Source: Lachnospiraceae bacterium AF51-6-b8A (lineage in GTDB: Bacteria; Bacillota; Clostridia; Lachnospirales; Lachnospiraceae). From it: DNA of 64,000 nt. The notes under the pieces are model-generated. The model was not told the origin of the DNA, did no database searches, and worked only from the letters and a program-made list of their open reading frames with translations. Positions 17,303-26,092 of the stretch are shown here, in pieces. The first letter of the stretch is position 1; each line of letters opens with the position of its first letter. The stretch spans positions 248,001-312,000 of the forward strand of contig JAQCZH010000001.1 in assembly GCA_027682585.1 (NCBI GenBank). Reading direction: 5' to 3'. The position numbers and the translations under genes are program-made.

Positions 17303-18147
17303 ATATCAGTGAGCTCTTTGTCGGGAATGTCAGCCCACAGAAGTGGATCAGCGGGCAGATTCCGGGCATATTAACTTTCTTCTGGTCCGTGGTGATCGCT
17401 CTGCTTATCTGGGGACTGGGAGTCAAGTTGTCCGGCTTGATTCGCGGTCTGATCAAGAAGGCGATGAAGAGGCAGGATATTGACACCGGTGTCATCCAGT
17501 TCATTGATTCCCTTCTCAAGTGGCTGGTCTACCTGGGATTGATTCTGGTTGTGCTCAGGGTTTTTGGCGTGCAGACCGCTTCCGCTGCTGCGGCAATCGC
17601 TTCCCTTGGTGTGACAGCGGGGCTGGCCCTGCAGGGATCCCTGTCGAATTTCGCCGGCGGAGTTCTGATTCTGCTTCTGCACCCCTTTCGGGTGGGAGAT
17701 TATATTATCGAAGATACGCATGCGAACGAGGGAACGGTGATCGAGATTACGGTCTTCTACACCAAGCTTAAATCCTTTGACAATAAGATCATTGTGATTC
17801 CAAACGGAACGCTGGCCAATACCTCTCTGACCAATGTGACCCATGCCGATAAGCGGATGATCAATCTGCTTGTAGGCATTTCCTATGAGGATGACATCAA
17901 GAAGGCCAAGGATCTGCTTATGCGCCTGATCAAGGAGGAACCCAGAGCTCTGGATACAGAACCCTATCGGGTTTTTGTCTCGGAGCTGTCCGACTCCTGT
18001 GTAAAGCTTGGCGCCCGTTTCTGGGTCTCCACAGATGAGTACTGGAATGTGCACTGGGCAATGCTTGAGAAGATCAAACTGACTTTTGATGCGGAGGGAA
18101 TCCGCATACCCTTTAAACAGCTGGATATCCATATGAATCAGGCCTAG
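17299..18147 (+). CDS. mscS: Small-conductance mechanosensitive channel, MscS family
   Basis: MscS channels open under membrane tension during osmotic downshock. The 282-residue protein has three membrane helices (about 22-42, 68-87, 92-125). The pore helix carries the Ala/Gly pattern SAAAAIASLGVTAGLALQGSLSNFAGG. The beta domain follows with HPFRVGDYI and VIPNGTLANTSLTN, then the cytoplasmic cage. The length matches E. coli MscS. Its ATG overlaps the stop codon of an upstream 35-residue membrane peptide. Confidence 0.95.
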   Translation: MNISELFVGNVSPQKWISGQIPGILTFFWSVVIALLIWGLGVKLSGLIRGLIKKAMKRQDIDTGVIQFIDSLLKWLVYLGLILVVLRVFGVQTASAAAAIASLGVTAGLALQGSLSNFAGGVLILLLHPFRVGDYIIEDTHANEGTVIEITVFYTKLKSFDNKIIVIPNGTLANTSLTNVTHADKRMINLLVGISYEDDIKKAKDLLMRLIKEEPRALDTEPYRVFVSELSDSCVKLGARFWVSTDEYWNVHWAMLEKIKLTFDAEGIRIPFKQLDIHMNQA

Positions 18148-18300
18148 CCGAAAAGAGAGCCCTGCAATATTTCAGATGAAAGCAGTCGGCAGAGAAGGGA
18201 GAAATTCCCTCGGAGATTGATATGAACAGCCGCCGACCAGGGGAGAAAGAATTGGAAGCGGATGACCGGGACGCGTCAGAGAAAGAAATCAGAGGATTTT

Positions 18301-21213
18301 ATGGCGAAAATCAATGATGCTTATGAAGTTATAAGAGAAGAGCACTTAGAAGACATCTCTTCGGAGGGGGTGGTTCTGCGCCATAAGAAATCCGGCGCGA
18401 CGCTGGCTCTGGTGCAGAACGATGATGAGAACAAGGTCTTTTATATCGGCTTTCGGACTCCCCCGGCCGATTCCACGGGGGTGGCGCATATCATTGAGCA
18501 CTCGGTTCTCTGCGGATCGGATCGGTATCCGGTCAAGGATCCCTTTGTGGAGTTGGTCAAGGGATCTTTGAATACCTTTCTCAATGCCATGACTTACCCC
18601 GACAAGACGGTCTATCCCGTGGCATCCTGCAATGATAAGGATTTTGACAATCTGATCGATGTCTACATGGATGCGGTCTTTCATCCGCGCATATACAGCC
18701 GGCCGGAGATCTTCATGCAGGAGGGCTGGCACTATGAATTAAAGAGCCCGCAGGATCCGCTTCAAATCAACGGTGTCGTTTACAACGAGATGAAGGGGGC
18801 CTTCTCTTCCCCGGATGACGTCTTAGAGAGGCAAGTTATGAATTCTCTCTTTCCGGATACCCCTTACGGGGTTGAGTCCGGCGGTGATCCCGCCTGTATT
18901 CCGGATTTGACCTATGAGGATTTTCTTGATTTCCACAGGAAGTATTATCACCCCTGCAATTCCTATATCTATCTCTACGGCAATTTCAATGCGGAGGATA
19001 AGCTTGATTATCTTGACCGGGTCTATCTGAGCCATTATGAGGCCATTGAGATTGACAGTCGGATCCCTCTGCAAAAGCCCTTTGGGCAAATGTGCCGTCT
19101 GGAGGAGACCTATCCGGTTTCCGCAGAAGAGGATGAGGATGATGCCAGCTATCTCTCCTACAATCTGGTCATTGATACGGCCCTGGATCCTGTTCTCTAC
19201 CAGGCTTTCAAAATTCTGGACTATGCCCTTTTGAATTCTCCCGGTGCCCCCATCAAGAAGGCTCTCATAGAGGCCGGCGTCGGAAAGGATATCTTCGGGG
19301 GTTATGATTCAGGGACTCTGCAGCCGGTCTTTTCCATCACAGCCAAGGGGGCGAATCCAAAGGATGAGAATCGCTTTTTGGAGATTATTCGCGAGACTCT
19401 GGAAGATCAGGCGAAAGGGGGGATTGATGCCAAGGCTCTCTATGCGGCCATCAATACAGCCCAGTTCCATTTTCGTGAGGCCGACTACGGGCGTCATCCC
19501 AAGGGTTTGATCTGGGGACTGCAGCTTCTGGATTCCTGGCTCTATGATGGGCGGCAGCCCTTTTTGCACCTGCATGGGAGTCAGATTTTAGACGGCTTTA
19601 AGGAGAAGGTAAGGCAGGGTTATTTCGAGCGGCTGATTCGAGTGTATCTTCTTGAAAATCCCCACGCTTCTCTGGTAAAGCTGATCCCGGAGCGGGGACT
19701 TGCGAGCCGCAGGAATCAGGCGCTTGCCAGGAAAATGGCTGATTACAAAGCGGGGCTTTCTGAGGAGGAGATCAAGGCGCTGGTCGAGCAGACAGGTCAC
19801 CTGCGGGAATATCAGGAGAGGGAGGATTCGCCTGAGGAACTCGCGAGGATTCCTATGCTGCAAAGAGAGGATCTGCGCCGCAGGATTCATCCGATCGACT
19901 GCCAGGTCAAAAAGAGCGGCAGCTTCACTGTTCTGCATCATGATGTGGAGACCAACGGCATCCACTATCTGACTCTGGTCTTTGCCGCCAATCACATCGC
20001 CCAGGAGGATCTGGGCTTTCTATCCTTTTTGACAAAGGTTCTGGGACAGGTAGATACGGAGCAGTACTCCTATGTCGATCTGGCAAACGTTATCAATCTG
20101 GCGACCGGAGGCATCAGTACCAGTATTGAGAACTATCCGGGGGCAGATGGGACCTATCAGCTGGCGGTAGAGGTTCATGCCAAGTTCCTCTACTCCGACA
20201 TTGCTTCTGCTATCCGGCTCATGGAGCACGTGATGCTGACCAGTTCCTTTGCTGACACCAGGCGGCTGAAGGAACTCCTTGACGAAGAGGTCCTGCGTAT
20301 GGAGGCCAGGCTTATGGGCTCCGGCCATATGGTTGCGGCCAACCGGGCAGGATCCTACTTCTCTCCCGCAGGCAAGGTGTCTGATGAGATCAGCGGAATC
20401 GGCTATTATCGCTTTTTAAAGGAGACAGCAGAAGCGTTTGACGGAATCGACAGTCTGGTGAAGGACAAGCTGATCAACATTAAGCACGCTATTTTCCGGC
20501 CGGAGAACATGCTGGTATCGTCCACATCAGATAGGGAGGGGCTCAGGCAGGCAGAGCGCTATCTGCCTGAGATCGAGGAGAAGCTCTATCGCGACCATTA
20601 TCGCCTGCCAGAGTTCAAAGAGATCGTGATGACAGAGCCGAACGAGGCCTTCAAGTCTGCCTCCCAGGTCAACTATGTGGTCAGGAGCGGTGACTTCGGT
20701 CGGGAGGGTTTTGCTTACAAGGGGGCCATGCGCATCTTAGACACGATCCTTGGTTATGATTATTTCTGGAACAATATCCGGGTCAAGGGCGGGGCCTATG
20801 GCTGCATGTCCACCTTCACCAGAAATGCCGAGCTTGCCTTTATGTCCTATCGGGATCCCAAGCTGCAGGAGACCAAGGAGGTCTTCGAGAGGACGCCCGA
20901 CTTCCTGCGCGCATTTGATGCGGATGAGCGCGCCATGACCAGGTTCATCATAGGAACTCTTTCGGGCATGGACACCCCTCTGACCCCTTCCATGCGGGGC
21001 AGCCGAGGGCTGGCCGCCTATATGAGCGGAGTTACGGATTACGTGCTGCAGAAGGAAAGAGATGAGATCATTCACGCTGAGGCGGAGGATATCCGTGAAC
21101 TGGCAGAACCTATAGAGGCGGCTCTGCGTCAGGGTTATATCTGTGTCGTCGGCAATGAGGACGCCATTGAAGCGAAAAGAGATCTCTTTTCTAAGCTGGA
21201 GTCTCTTCTATAG
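18301..21213 (+). CDS. M16C metallopeptidase (presequence-protease type)
   Basis: This 970-residue zinc peptidase of family M16C has the inverted zinc motif HIIEH at residues 63-67. The third ligand lies in the downstream VVYNEMKGAFSSP block. Four homologous domains form a clam-shell that degrades unstructured peptides. The second, inactive half begins near the hinge around residue 530. AGAGGA before the ATG at 18301 favours this start over an in-frame ATG 39 bases upstream. No signal peptide is seen, so it is cytoplasmic. The 150 bases between mscS and this gene contain no recognisable signal. Confidence 0.93.
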   Translation: MAKINDAYEVIREEHLEDISSEGVVLRHKKSGATLALVQNDDENKVFYIGFRTPPADSTGVAHIIEHSVLCGSDRYPVKDPFVELVKGSLNTFLNAMTYPDKTVYPVASCNDKDFDNLIDVYMDAVFHPRIYSRPEIFMQEGWHYELKSPQDPLQINGVVYNEMKGAFSSPDDVLERQVMNSLFPDTPYGVESGGDPACIPDLTYEDFLDFHRKYYHPCNSYIYLYGNFNAEDKLDYLDRVYLSHYEAIEIDSRIPLQKPFGQMCRLEETYPVSAEEDEDDASYLSYNLVIDTALDPVLYQAFKILDYALLNSPGAPIKKALIEAGVGKDIFGGYDSGTLQPVFSITAKGANPKDENRFLEIIRETLEDQAKGGIDAKALYAAINTAQFHFREADYGRHPKGLIWGLQLLDSWLYDGRQPFLHLHGSQILDGFKEKVRQGYFERLIRVYLLENPHASLVKLIPERGLASRRNQALARKMADYKAGLSEEEIKALVEQTGHLREYQEREDSPEELARIPMLQREDLRRRIHPIDCQVKKSGSFTVLHHDVETNGIHYLTLVFAANHIAQEDLGFLSFLTKVLGQVDTEQYSYVDLANVINLATGGISTSIENYPGADGTYQLAVEVHAKFLYSDIASAIRLMEHVMLTSSFADTRRLKELLDEEVLRMEARLMGSGHMVAANRAGSYFSPAGKVSDEISGIGYYRFLKETAEAFDGIDSLVKDKLINIKHAIFRPENMLVSSTSDREGLRQAERYLPEIEEKLYRDHYRLPEFKEIVMTEPNEAFKSASQVNYVVRSGDFGREGFAYKGAMRILDTILGYDYFWNNIRVKGGAYGCMSTFTRNAELAFMSYRDPKLQETKEVFERTPDFLRAFDADERAMTRFIIGTLSGMDTPLTPSMRGSRGLAAYMSGVTDYVLQKERDEIIHAEAEDIRELAEPIEAALRQGYICVVGNEDAIEAKRDLFSKLESLL

Positions 21214-21356
21214 TAGGACGTGTTCTGATTGGCTTACGGCAGTGATTCGGGGCGGTTAGACGGTGATACGCAGCGGCAGGCGGAATTCAGAAGAGGGTGT
21301 CAGTTCTAAATGACCTTTTTGCCTTTGGGCAGAGTACAGAGAAAATGAGGGACAGA

Positions 21357-22271
21357 ATGGGAAAAACCGTAACAAGAAGCGGATTTGTCGCTATGATTGG
21401 CCGGCCAAATGTAGGTAAATCTACCCTGATGAATCGGCTGATCGGGCAGAAGATCGCCATTACATCCAACAAGCCCCAGACCACACGAAACCGCATTCAG
21501 ACCGTTTACACAGATCCCGATCGGGGACAGATTGTCTTCCTGGATACCCCCGGAATTCATCAGGCCAGAAATAAGCTGGGCCAATATATGGTGGGGGTGG
21601 CCGAGCGCAGTATGAAGGATGTGGATGTCATTCTCTGGCTGATTGAGCCTGACACCAGAGTAGGCGGGGGCGACCGCCATATTTTGGAGGAACTGAAAAA
21701 CATTAAGATCCCGGTTTTTTTGGTCATCAATAAGATTGACACGGTGGAGAAGGAGAAGATCCTGGAGGTGATTGATACCTACCGGAGAGAGTATGATTTC
21801 GACGAGATCCTCCCTGTCTGCGCCAGAAGCGGTGATGGCTGTGATGACCTGATCGACAGCATCTTTTTCTGCCTGCCCCAGGGCCCCATGTTTTACGATG
21901 AGGACACCGTGACGGATCAGCCCATGCGGCAGATTGCGGCGGAGATCGTCCGGGAGAAGGCCCTCTATGCTCTGGACAAAGAAGTCCCCCATGGGATCGC
22001 TGTCGCCATGGATGTCATGAAGAAGCGTCCCGACAGGAAACTCTGGGATATTGAGGCGACCATCATCTGTGAGCGGGCGTCCCACAAGGGAATCATCATT
22101 GGCAGGCGGGGCGTCATGCTGAAGCGCATCGGTTCAGATGCCCGCTATGAGCTGGAGCGGATGCTTTCTTCCAAGGTCAATCTCCATCTCTTCGTCAAGG
22201 TCAAGGAGAACTGGAGAGACAGCGACTTCCTCATCAGGAACTTCGGCTATCGCAGAGAAGATGAGCCATGA
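21357..22271 (+). CDS. era: GTPase Era
   Basis: Era binds 16S rRNA during assembly of the 30S subunit. The chosen start gives 304 residues. G1 is GRPNVGKS (15-22), switch I holds PQTTRN, G3 is DTPGIHQ and G4 is NKID. A C-terminal KH domain has the GRRGVMLKRIG loop. The ATG at 21357 has AGGGA seven bases upstream; two upstream in-frame ATG codons (21345, 21297) are less well placed. Its TGA overlaps the recO start, as in many Firmicutes. Confidence 0.96.
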   Translation: MGKTVTRSGFVAMIGRPNVGKSTLMNRLIGQKIAITSNKPQTTRNRIQTVYTDPDRGQIVFLDTPGIHQARNKLGQYMVGVAERSMKDVDVILWLIEPDTRVGGGDRHILEELKNIKIPVFLVINKIDTVEKEKILEVIDTYRREYDFDEILPVCARSGDGCDDLIDSIFFCLPQGPMFYDEDTVTDQPMRQIAAEIVREKALYALDKEVPHGIAVAMDVMKKRPDRKLWDIEATIICERASHKGIIIGRRGVMLKRIGSDARYELERMLSSKVNLHLFVKVKENWRDSDFLIRNFGYRREDEP

Positions 22272-23014
22272 GTCAGAGTCTGATTGTGACGGGGATGGTG
22301 CTATCCGCTATGCCCGTCGGGGAATTTGACAAGAGAGTGGTGCTTCTGACCCGGGAACTTGGTGAGATTTCCGCCTTTGCCCGGGGAGCCAGGCGGCCGC
22401 GCAGTCAACTGCTGGCAGCAACCGGTCCCATGGCCTTTGGAACCTTTGAACTGTATGAGGGACGCAATTCTTACACCCTGACCAGGACCAATATTGACGC
22501 CTATTTCATGGAAATCGCCCAAGATTACGATAAAGTCTGCCTGGCCGCTTATTTCCTGGAGATGGCTGAGTACTACGGGATAGAGAACAGCGATGAGTCC
22601 CAGCGGCTTCTTTTGCTCTATCAGACCTTAAGAGCCCTTGCCAGCGATAAATTCTCACCCCGCCTTCTTCGGATCATCTACGAGATCCGGACGATGGGGA
22701 TCAACGGGGAATATCCGGATGTCTTCTCCTGCGCAGCCTGCGGCAGGAAGGAGGGGCTCGCCTATTTTCACATGGGAAGGAGGGCAGTTATCTGCAGCGA
22801 CTGCCAGTCTGTGGAAGGAGGACGGCCCATTTCTGCGTCGGCCCTCTATGCCTTTCAGTTCATCCTGAGCGCCCCCATGAAGAAGCTCTTCTCCTTTCGT
22901 CTGACGGATCCGGTGGAAGAGGAGGTCTGGCAGCTTTTGCGGGAGTATCAGGGGAGGTACTTAGACCACAGCTTCAAGGCGGAGGCCTTTCTATCATCCC
23001 CGGGGAAGGGCTGA
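22268..23014 (+). CDS. recO: DNA repair protein RecO
   Basis: RecO helps load RecA onto gaps with RecF and RecR. The 248-residue protein has an N-terminal OB fold (SQSLIVTGMVLSAMPVGEFDKRVVLLT). The helical C-terminal part carries a zinc site at Cys155, Cys158, Cys176 and Cys179. It overlaps era by four bases (ATGA), so translation is coupled. Confidence 0.95.
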   Translation: MSQSLIVTGMVLSAMPVGEFDKRVVLLTRELGEISAFARGARRPRSQLLAATGPMAFGTFELYEGRNSYTLTRTNIDAYFMEIAQDYDKVCLAAYFLEMAEYYGIENSDESQRLLLLYQTLRALASDKFSPRLLRIIYEIRTMGINGEYPDVFSCAACGRKEGLAYFHMGRRAVICSDCQSVEGGRPISASALYAFQFILSAPMKKLFSFRLTDPVEEEVWQLLREYQGRYLDHSFKAEAFLSSPGKG

Positions 23015-23125
23015 GATGTAGGCCCCCTTTTTCCGCAATCAAGGGACTTACTTCTCTTCCGGAAGGTCAATGAAGGTGAATGGAAGACGGCATGGAGGCG
23101 AATGGCGGTCGGATCGCCCCTTTTC

Positions 23126-23154
23126 TTGCAATAAAAGGGGCTTGTCCTTATAAT
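23126..23154 (+). promoter_or_regulatory. Promoter of glyS
   Basis: TTGCAA and a perfect TATAAT are 17 bases apart, about 75 bases before glyS. No T-box elements are visible in the short leader. Confidence 0.8.
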
Positions 23155-23229
23155 GACAGAGATTGTGTGACGCAGGAAAGCAGGCCCGTCGGGCCTGGCT
23201 GATTGGCGGAAGAGTAAGAGGTGTTTAGC

Positions 23230-24627
23230 ATGGAAAAGACAATGGAGAAGATTGTTGCCTTGGCTAAGGCGAGAGGTTTCGTCTACCCGGGTTCCGAGAT
23301 TTACGGCGGTTTGGCCAATACCTGGGATTATGGGAATCTGGGCGTTGAACTCAAGAATAATGTCAAGCGGGCCTGGTGGCAGAAGTTTATCCAGGAGAGC
23401 CCGCAGAACGTCGGTATTGACGGCGCCATCCTCATGAATCCGCAGACCTGGGTGGCTTCCGGTCATCTGGGCTCCTTTTCCGACCCTCTGATGGACTGCA
23501 AGGAATGTCATGAGCGCTTCCGCGCGGACAAGATCATCGAGGATTTCGCTGAGGAGCATCAGATTGACTTGCCCTCTTCCGTTGACGGCTGGTCCAACAA
23601 AGAGATGGAGGACTGGATTCAGGAGCACAATGTTCCCTGTCCCTCCTGCGGCAAACACAATTTCACGGAGATCCGCCAGTTCAACCTCATGTTCAAGACC
23701 TTCCAGGGGGTCACCGAGGATGCCAAGAACACCGTCTATCTGCGCCCGGAGACGGCACAGGGCATTTTCGTCAACTTCAAGAATGTACAGCGCACCTCCC
23801 GAAAGAAAATCCCCTTTGGAATCGGCCAGATCGGCAAGTCCTTCCGCAATGAGATCACGCCCGGCAATTTCACCTTCCGCACCCGGGAGTTCGAGCAAAT
23901 GGAGCTGGAGTTCTTCTGTGAGCCCGGCACGGATATGGATTGGTTCCACTATTGGAGAGGCTTCTGCCGCGACTGGCTTTTATCTCTGGGTATGAAGGAA
24001 GACCATATCCGTCTTCGCGACCATGACAAAGAGGAACTGTCCTTCTACTCCAAGGGGACCACGGATATTGAGTATACCTTCCCCTTTGGCTGGGGAGAGC
24101 TCTGGGGAATCGCGGATCGGACGGACTACGATCTGACCCGGCACCAGGAGGTCTCCGGCGCCGATATGTCCTATTTTGACGACGCTAAGAATGAGAAGTA
24201 TATCCCCTATGTCATTGAGCCCTCTCTGGGCGCAGACCGTGTGGTTCTGGCCTTTCTCTGTGAGGCCTATGACGAGGAGAACATCGGGACCGAGGACAAG
24301 CCCGATATGCGCACGGTCCTCCACTTCCATCCGGCACTGGCTCCCGTCAAGGTCGGCGTCCTGCCCCTGTCCAAGAAGCTTGCGGAGGGCGCGACAAAGA
24401 TCTATGAGCGCCTGTCTAAGAAGTTCAACTGTGAGTATGACGACAGAGGCAATATCGGCAAGCGCTACCGTCGCCAGGATGAGATCGGAACCCCCTTCTG
24501 CGTCACCTATGACTTCGATTCTGAGACGGACGGGGCTGTCACTGTCCGTGACCGCGACAGCATGGAGCAGGTTCGACTGCCCATCGAAGAACTTGAGAAG
24601 TATCTGGAAGAGAAAATGGCTTTCTGA
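23230..24627 (+). CDS. glyS: Glycyl-tRNA synthetase, single-chain alpha2 type
   Basis: This class II synthetase charges tRNA-Gly. The 465-residue protein is the homodimeric form shared with archaea and eukaryotes rather than the alpha2beta2 form. It starts with [22 protein letters not shown] zinc-ribbon-like insertion has CKECHERF and CPSCGKHN. Motif 2 contains [23 protein letters not shown] and motif 3 lies in [15 protein letters not shown]. The anticodon-binding domain occupies about 355-465. The ATG at 23230 is preferred to an in-frame GTG at 23221 because AAGAGG touches the GTG. Confidence 0.97.
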   Translation: MEKTMEKIVALAKARGFVYPGSEIYGGLANTWDYGNLGVELKNNVKRAWWQKFIQESPQNVGIDGAILMNPQTWVASGHLGSFSDPLMDCKECHERFRADKIIEDFAEEHQIDLPSSVDGWSNKEMEDWIQEHNVPCPSCGKHNFTEIRQFNLMFKTFQGVTEDAKNTVYLRPETAQGIFVNFKNVQRTSRKKIPFGIGQIGKSFRNEITPGNFTFRTREFEQMELEFFCEPGTDMDWFHYWRGFCRDWLLSLGMKEDHIRLRDHDKEELSFYSKGTTDIEYTFPFGWGELWGIADRTDYDLTRHQEVSGADMSYFDDAKNEKYIPYVIEPSLGADRVVLAFLCEAYDEENIGTEDKPDMRTVLHFHPALAPVKVGVLPLSKKLAEGATKIYERLSKKFNCEYDDRGNIGKRYRRQDEIGTPFCVTYDFDSETDGAVTVRDRDSMEQVRLPIEELEKYLEEKMAF

Positions 24628-24634
24628 AGTGCAT

Positions 24635-24683
24635 GATATATGAGCTCTGTAGGATGTGTACCTGCAGGGCTCATATATCTTTG
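24635..24683 (+). terminator. Terminator of glyS
   Basis: GATATATGAGC pairs with GCTCATATATC, with an inner CTGTAGG/CCTGCAG stem, and TTTG follows. Confidence 0.75.
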
Positions 24684-24811
24684 AGATTCGCTTTACACCT
24701 TAATTAAACAAAACAGGAAAATTACATATTACACACCGCCCAAAACATGGATGGCATTTATTTCAGAAACTGGGCTGGAAAGAGATGGACTGGGAATTTT
24801 ACAGTGAGTTG

Positions 24812-24853
24812 GCAGACCATGATCATTGATATGCAGACCATGATCATAGATAT
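24812..24853 (+). repeat. 21-bp tandem duplication, two copies
   Basis: Copies at 24812-24832 and 24833-24853 differ at one position. They encode repeated QTMIID heptads in the VanZ-like remnant. Confidence 0.9.
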
Positions 24854-25223
24854 TACGAAAGAGTTATTTGTTCTTATATTTGTCCTTGGTCTTTTACTGA
24901 GCTGTTTTCTGAAAAAGAGACTGCAATTACAGACAAGATTCTGGGTTATTCTAAGTTTTCTTGTGTATGTGATTTGTCTGGCAAAAATTACTTTGTTTCC
25001 TGTTTATTTTTTGGCGATGAGGACCTGCGCCAGATGAAGGAGGGGGTTGATTCCTATTTTGCTTTCTACCAGCTGATTCCTCTTGTGTCCATACGAAATT
25101 ACCTGCACGAGGGGGCTTTGATTCAGCTGATTGGAAATTTTCTGCTCTTATCGCCTCTCTCTGTCTATACTGAAATTTTTACGCGGGGAAAATGGAATCT
25201 AGTTAAGAAGACTATGATTGATT

Positions 25224-25264
25224 TGGCGGTTATGCCCGCCAGGCGAAGTTCCATTGGCGGGCGT
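25224..25264 (+). repeat. Overlapping inverted repeats at the VanZ break point
   Basis: GCCCGCCA (25234-25241) can pair with TGGCGGGC (25255-25262). Alternatively CCGCCA (25236-25241) can pair with TGGCGG (25224-25229). This is the point where VanZ similarity ends. Confidence 0.55.
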
Positions 25265-25279
25265 GACTGCAGTGTTTGA

Positions 25280-25625
25280 TTCAACCGTTCAACGTGTCCT
25301 TCCAACATGGTTGAATACGAAAAACTACCATAGACAGGACATGATTATTTGGATCGATTGCGGAAAGAAGTTTCGGAAGTTTTTCGATTGTCAATATCTT
25401 TAAAATATGTTCTTAAAAAAATACAATTTATATGTTATAATCCATATAGTTGATTAAAGAAGTGTTGTGCAGGTTATATGAAACGTGTTGAAAGTTATAT
25501 CAAACAGGATCAATAAGTTCTTGGGCGATATAGAGACTGTCTGAAGGGAGGACACGTTAAAAAGACACTGGGGGCTATCGTTAAGTGGTCAGTTATGAGC
25601 GTTTTTTATCTATTGAGGTGATCCC
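25280..25625 (+). other. AT-rich gene-free stretch
   Basis: No intact gene was found. A broken frame around 25305-25400 contains HDYLDRLRKEVSEVF after a stop codon. It faintly recalls the GHxFLDxIR motif of DUF2513, but this is too weak to call. Confidence 0.35.
25413..25441 (+). promoter_or_regulatory. Promoter upstream of the zinc-ribbon gene
   Basis: TTAAAA and TATAAT are 17 bases apart, and TGT makes the -10 an extended one. It implies a leader of about 180 bases. Confidence 0.6.
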
Positions 25626-25862
25626 ATGAAATGTCCTGTGTGCGGTAAGGAGATGGAGGCCGGAACCATGAACTATACAGGCGCATGGTGTCTAGGTAGT
25701 GTCTGGTGGCAGAAGGAGAGGAGTACAGAGACTGTGAGGCTTCATGTGCATGGAGATGTGAATTATCCGCTTGGAGATAAGGAAAAATGCAGGGGCTACT
25801 ACTGCCCGGACTGCGAGATGCTGATCCTTCCCAAGGGGAGCCATGACTATCGGGCCAGATAA
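25626..25862 (+). CDS. Small zinc-ribbon protein (PF20097/DUF6487-like)
   Basis: The 78-residue protein has two CxxC pairs, CPVCGKEME at the N-terminus and CPDCEML near the C-terminus. A middle beta-rich part (GSVWWQKE, VRLHVHGDVNYPLG) lies between them. This layout matches a widespread family of small zinc-ribbon proteins of unknown function in Firmicutes. GAGGTGAT precedes the ATG. It has its own promoter and strong terminator in an otherwise eroded region. Confidence 0.8.
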   Translation: MKCPVCGKEMEAGTMNYTGAWCLGSVWWQKERSTETVRLHVHGDVNYPLGDKEKCRGYYCPDCEMLILPKGSHDYRAR

Positions 25863-25899
25863 GCAAAAGTGTATTTTTACAGGTACAAGATTGACAGCG

Positions 25900-25943
25900 A
25901 GGGCAAAAATGGGAGAAATAACTCCTGTTTTTGCCCTTATTTT
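25900..25943 (+). terminator. Strong terminator of the zinc-ribbon gene
   Basis: A 16-base stem from 25900 to 25915 pairs with 25922-25937, interrupted at only two adjacent positions, around a 6-base loop. TATTTT follows. Confidence 0.9.
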
Positions 25944-25965
25944 GTACAGATCAGGGTACAGACAA

Positions 25966-25993
25966 TTGACCTTTCGGGTCAGTATGTTATTAT
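25966..25993 (+). promoter_or_regulatory. Promoter of ppdK
   Basis: TTGACC and TATTAT are 16 bases apart, leaving a leader of about 93 bases. Confidence 0.6.
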
Positions 25994-26092
25994 TTTACCA
26001 GTGCTCAGAGGGGAACCTCTGGAACATGGAAGTAGCGCTCGGATGATTGTGAAGAGGGCACTTCAGCAGTTGATTTGTAGGAGGATAATTCA

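Larger units (their letters stand above)
24747..25279 (+). pseudogene. VanZ-like membrane protein, frameshifted and truncated
   Basis: The first frame (24747-25037) encodes hydrophobic helices ending LAKITLFPVYF, typical of VanZ. The reading then continues in another frame as GDEDLRQMKEG, YQLIPLVSIRNYL and GALIQLIGNFLLLSPLSVY, all VanZ landmarks. The switch falls in a run of six T at 25007-25012. One extra T would restore YFFGDED, so a one-base deletion is the likely cause. VanZ similarity stops near 25200, about half way through the family's usual length, and the rest is unrelated. A 21-bp in-frame duplication lies near the N-terminus. Intact relatives can confer low-level glycopeptide tolerance. 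Confidence 0.8.

Noticed and set aside
23003..23032. Possible terminator after recO
   Set aside because: The stem is short and needs a bulge, although CCTTTTT follows; not listed as a feature.
25305..25400. Possible DUF2513 phage-gene remnant
   Set aside because: Only a short HDYLDRLRKE-like match after a stop codon; too weak to call.
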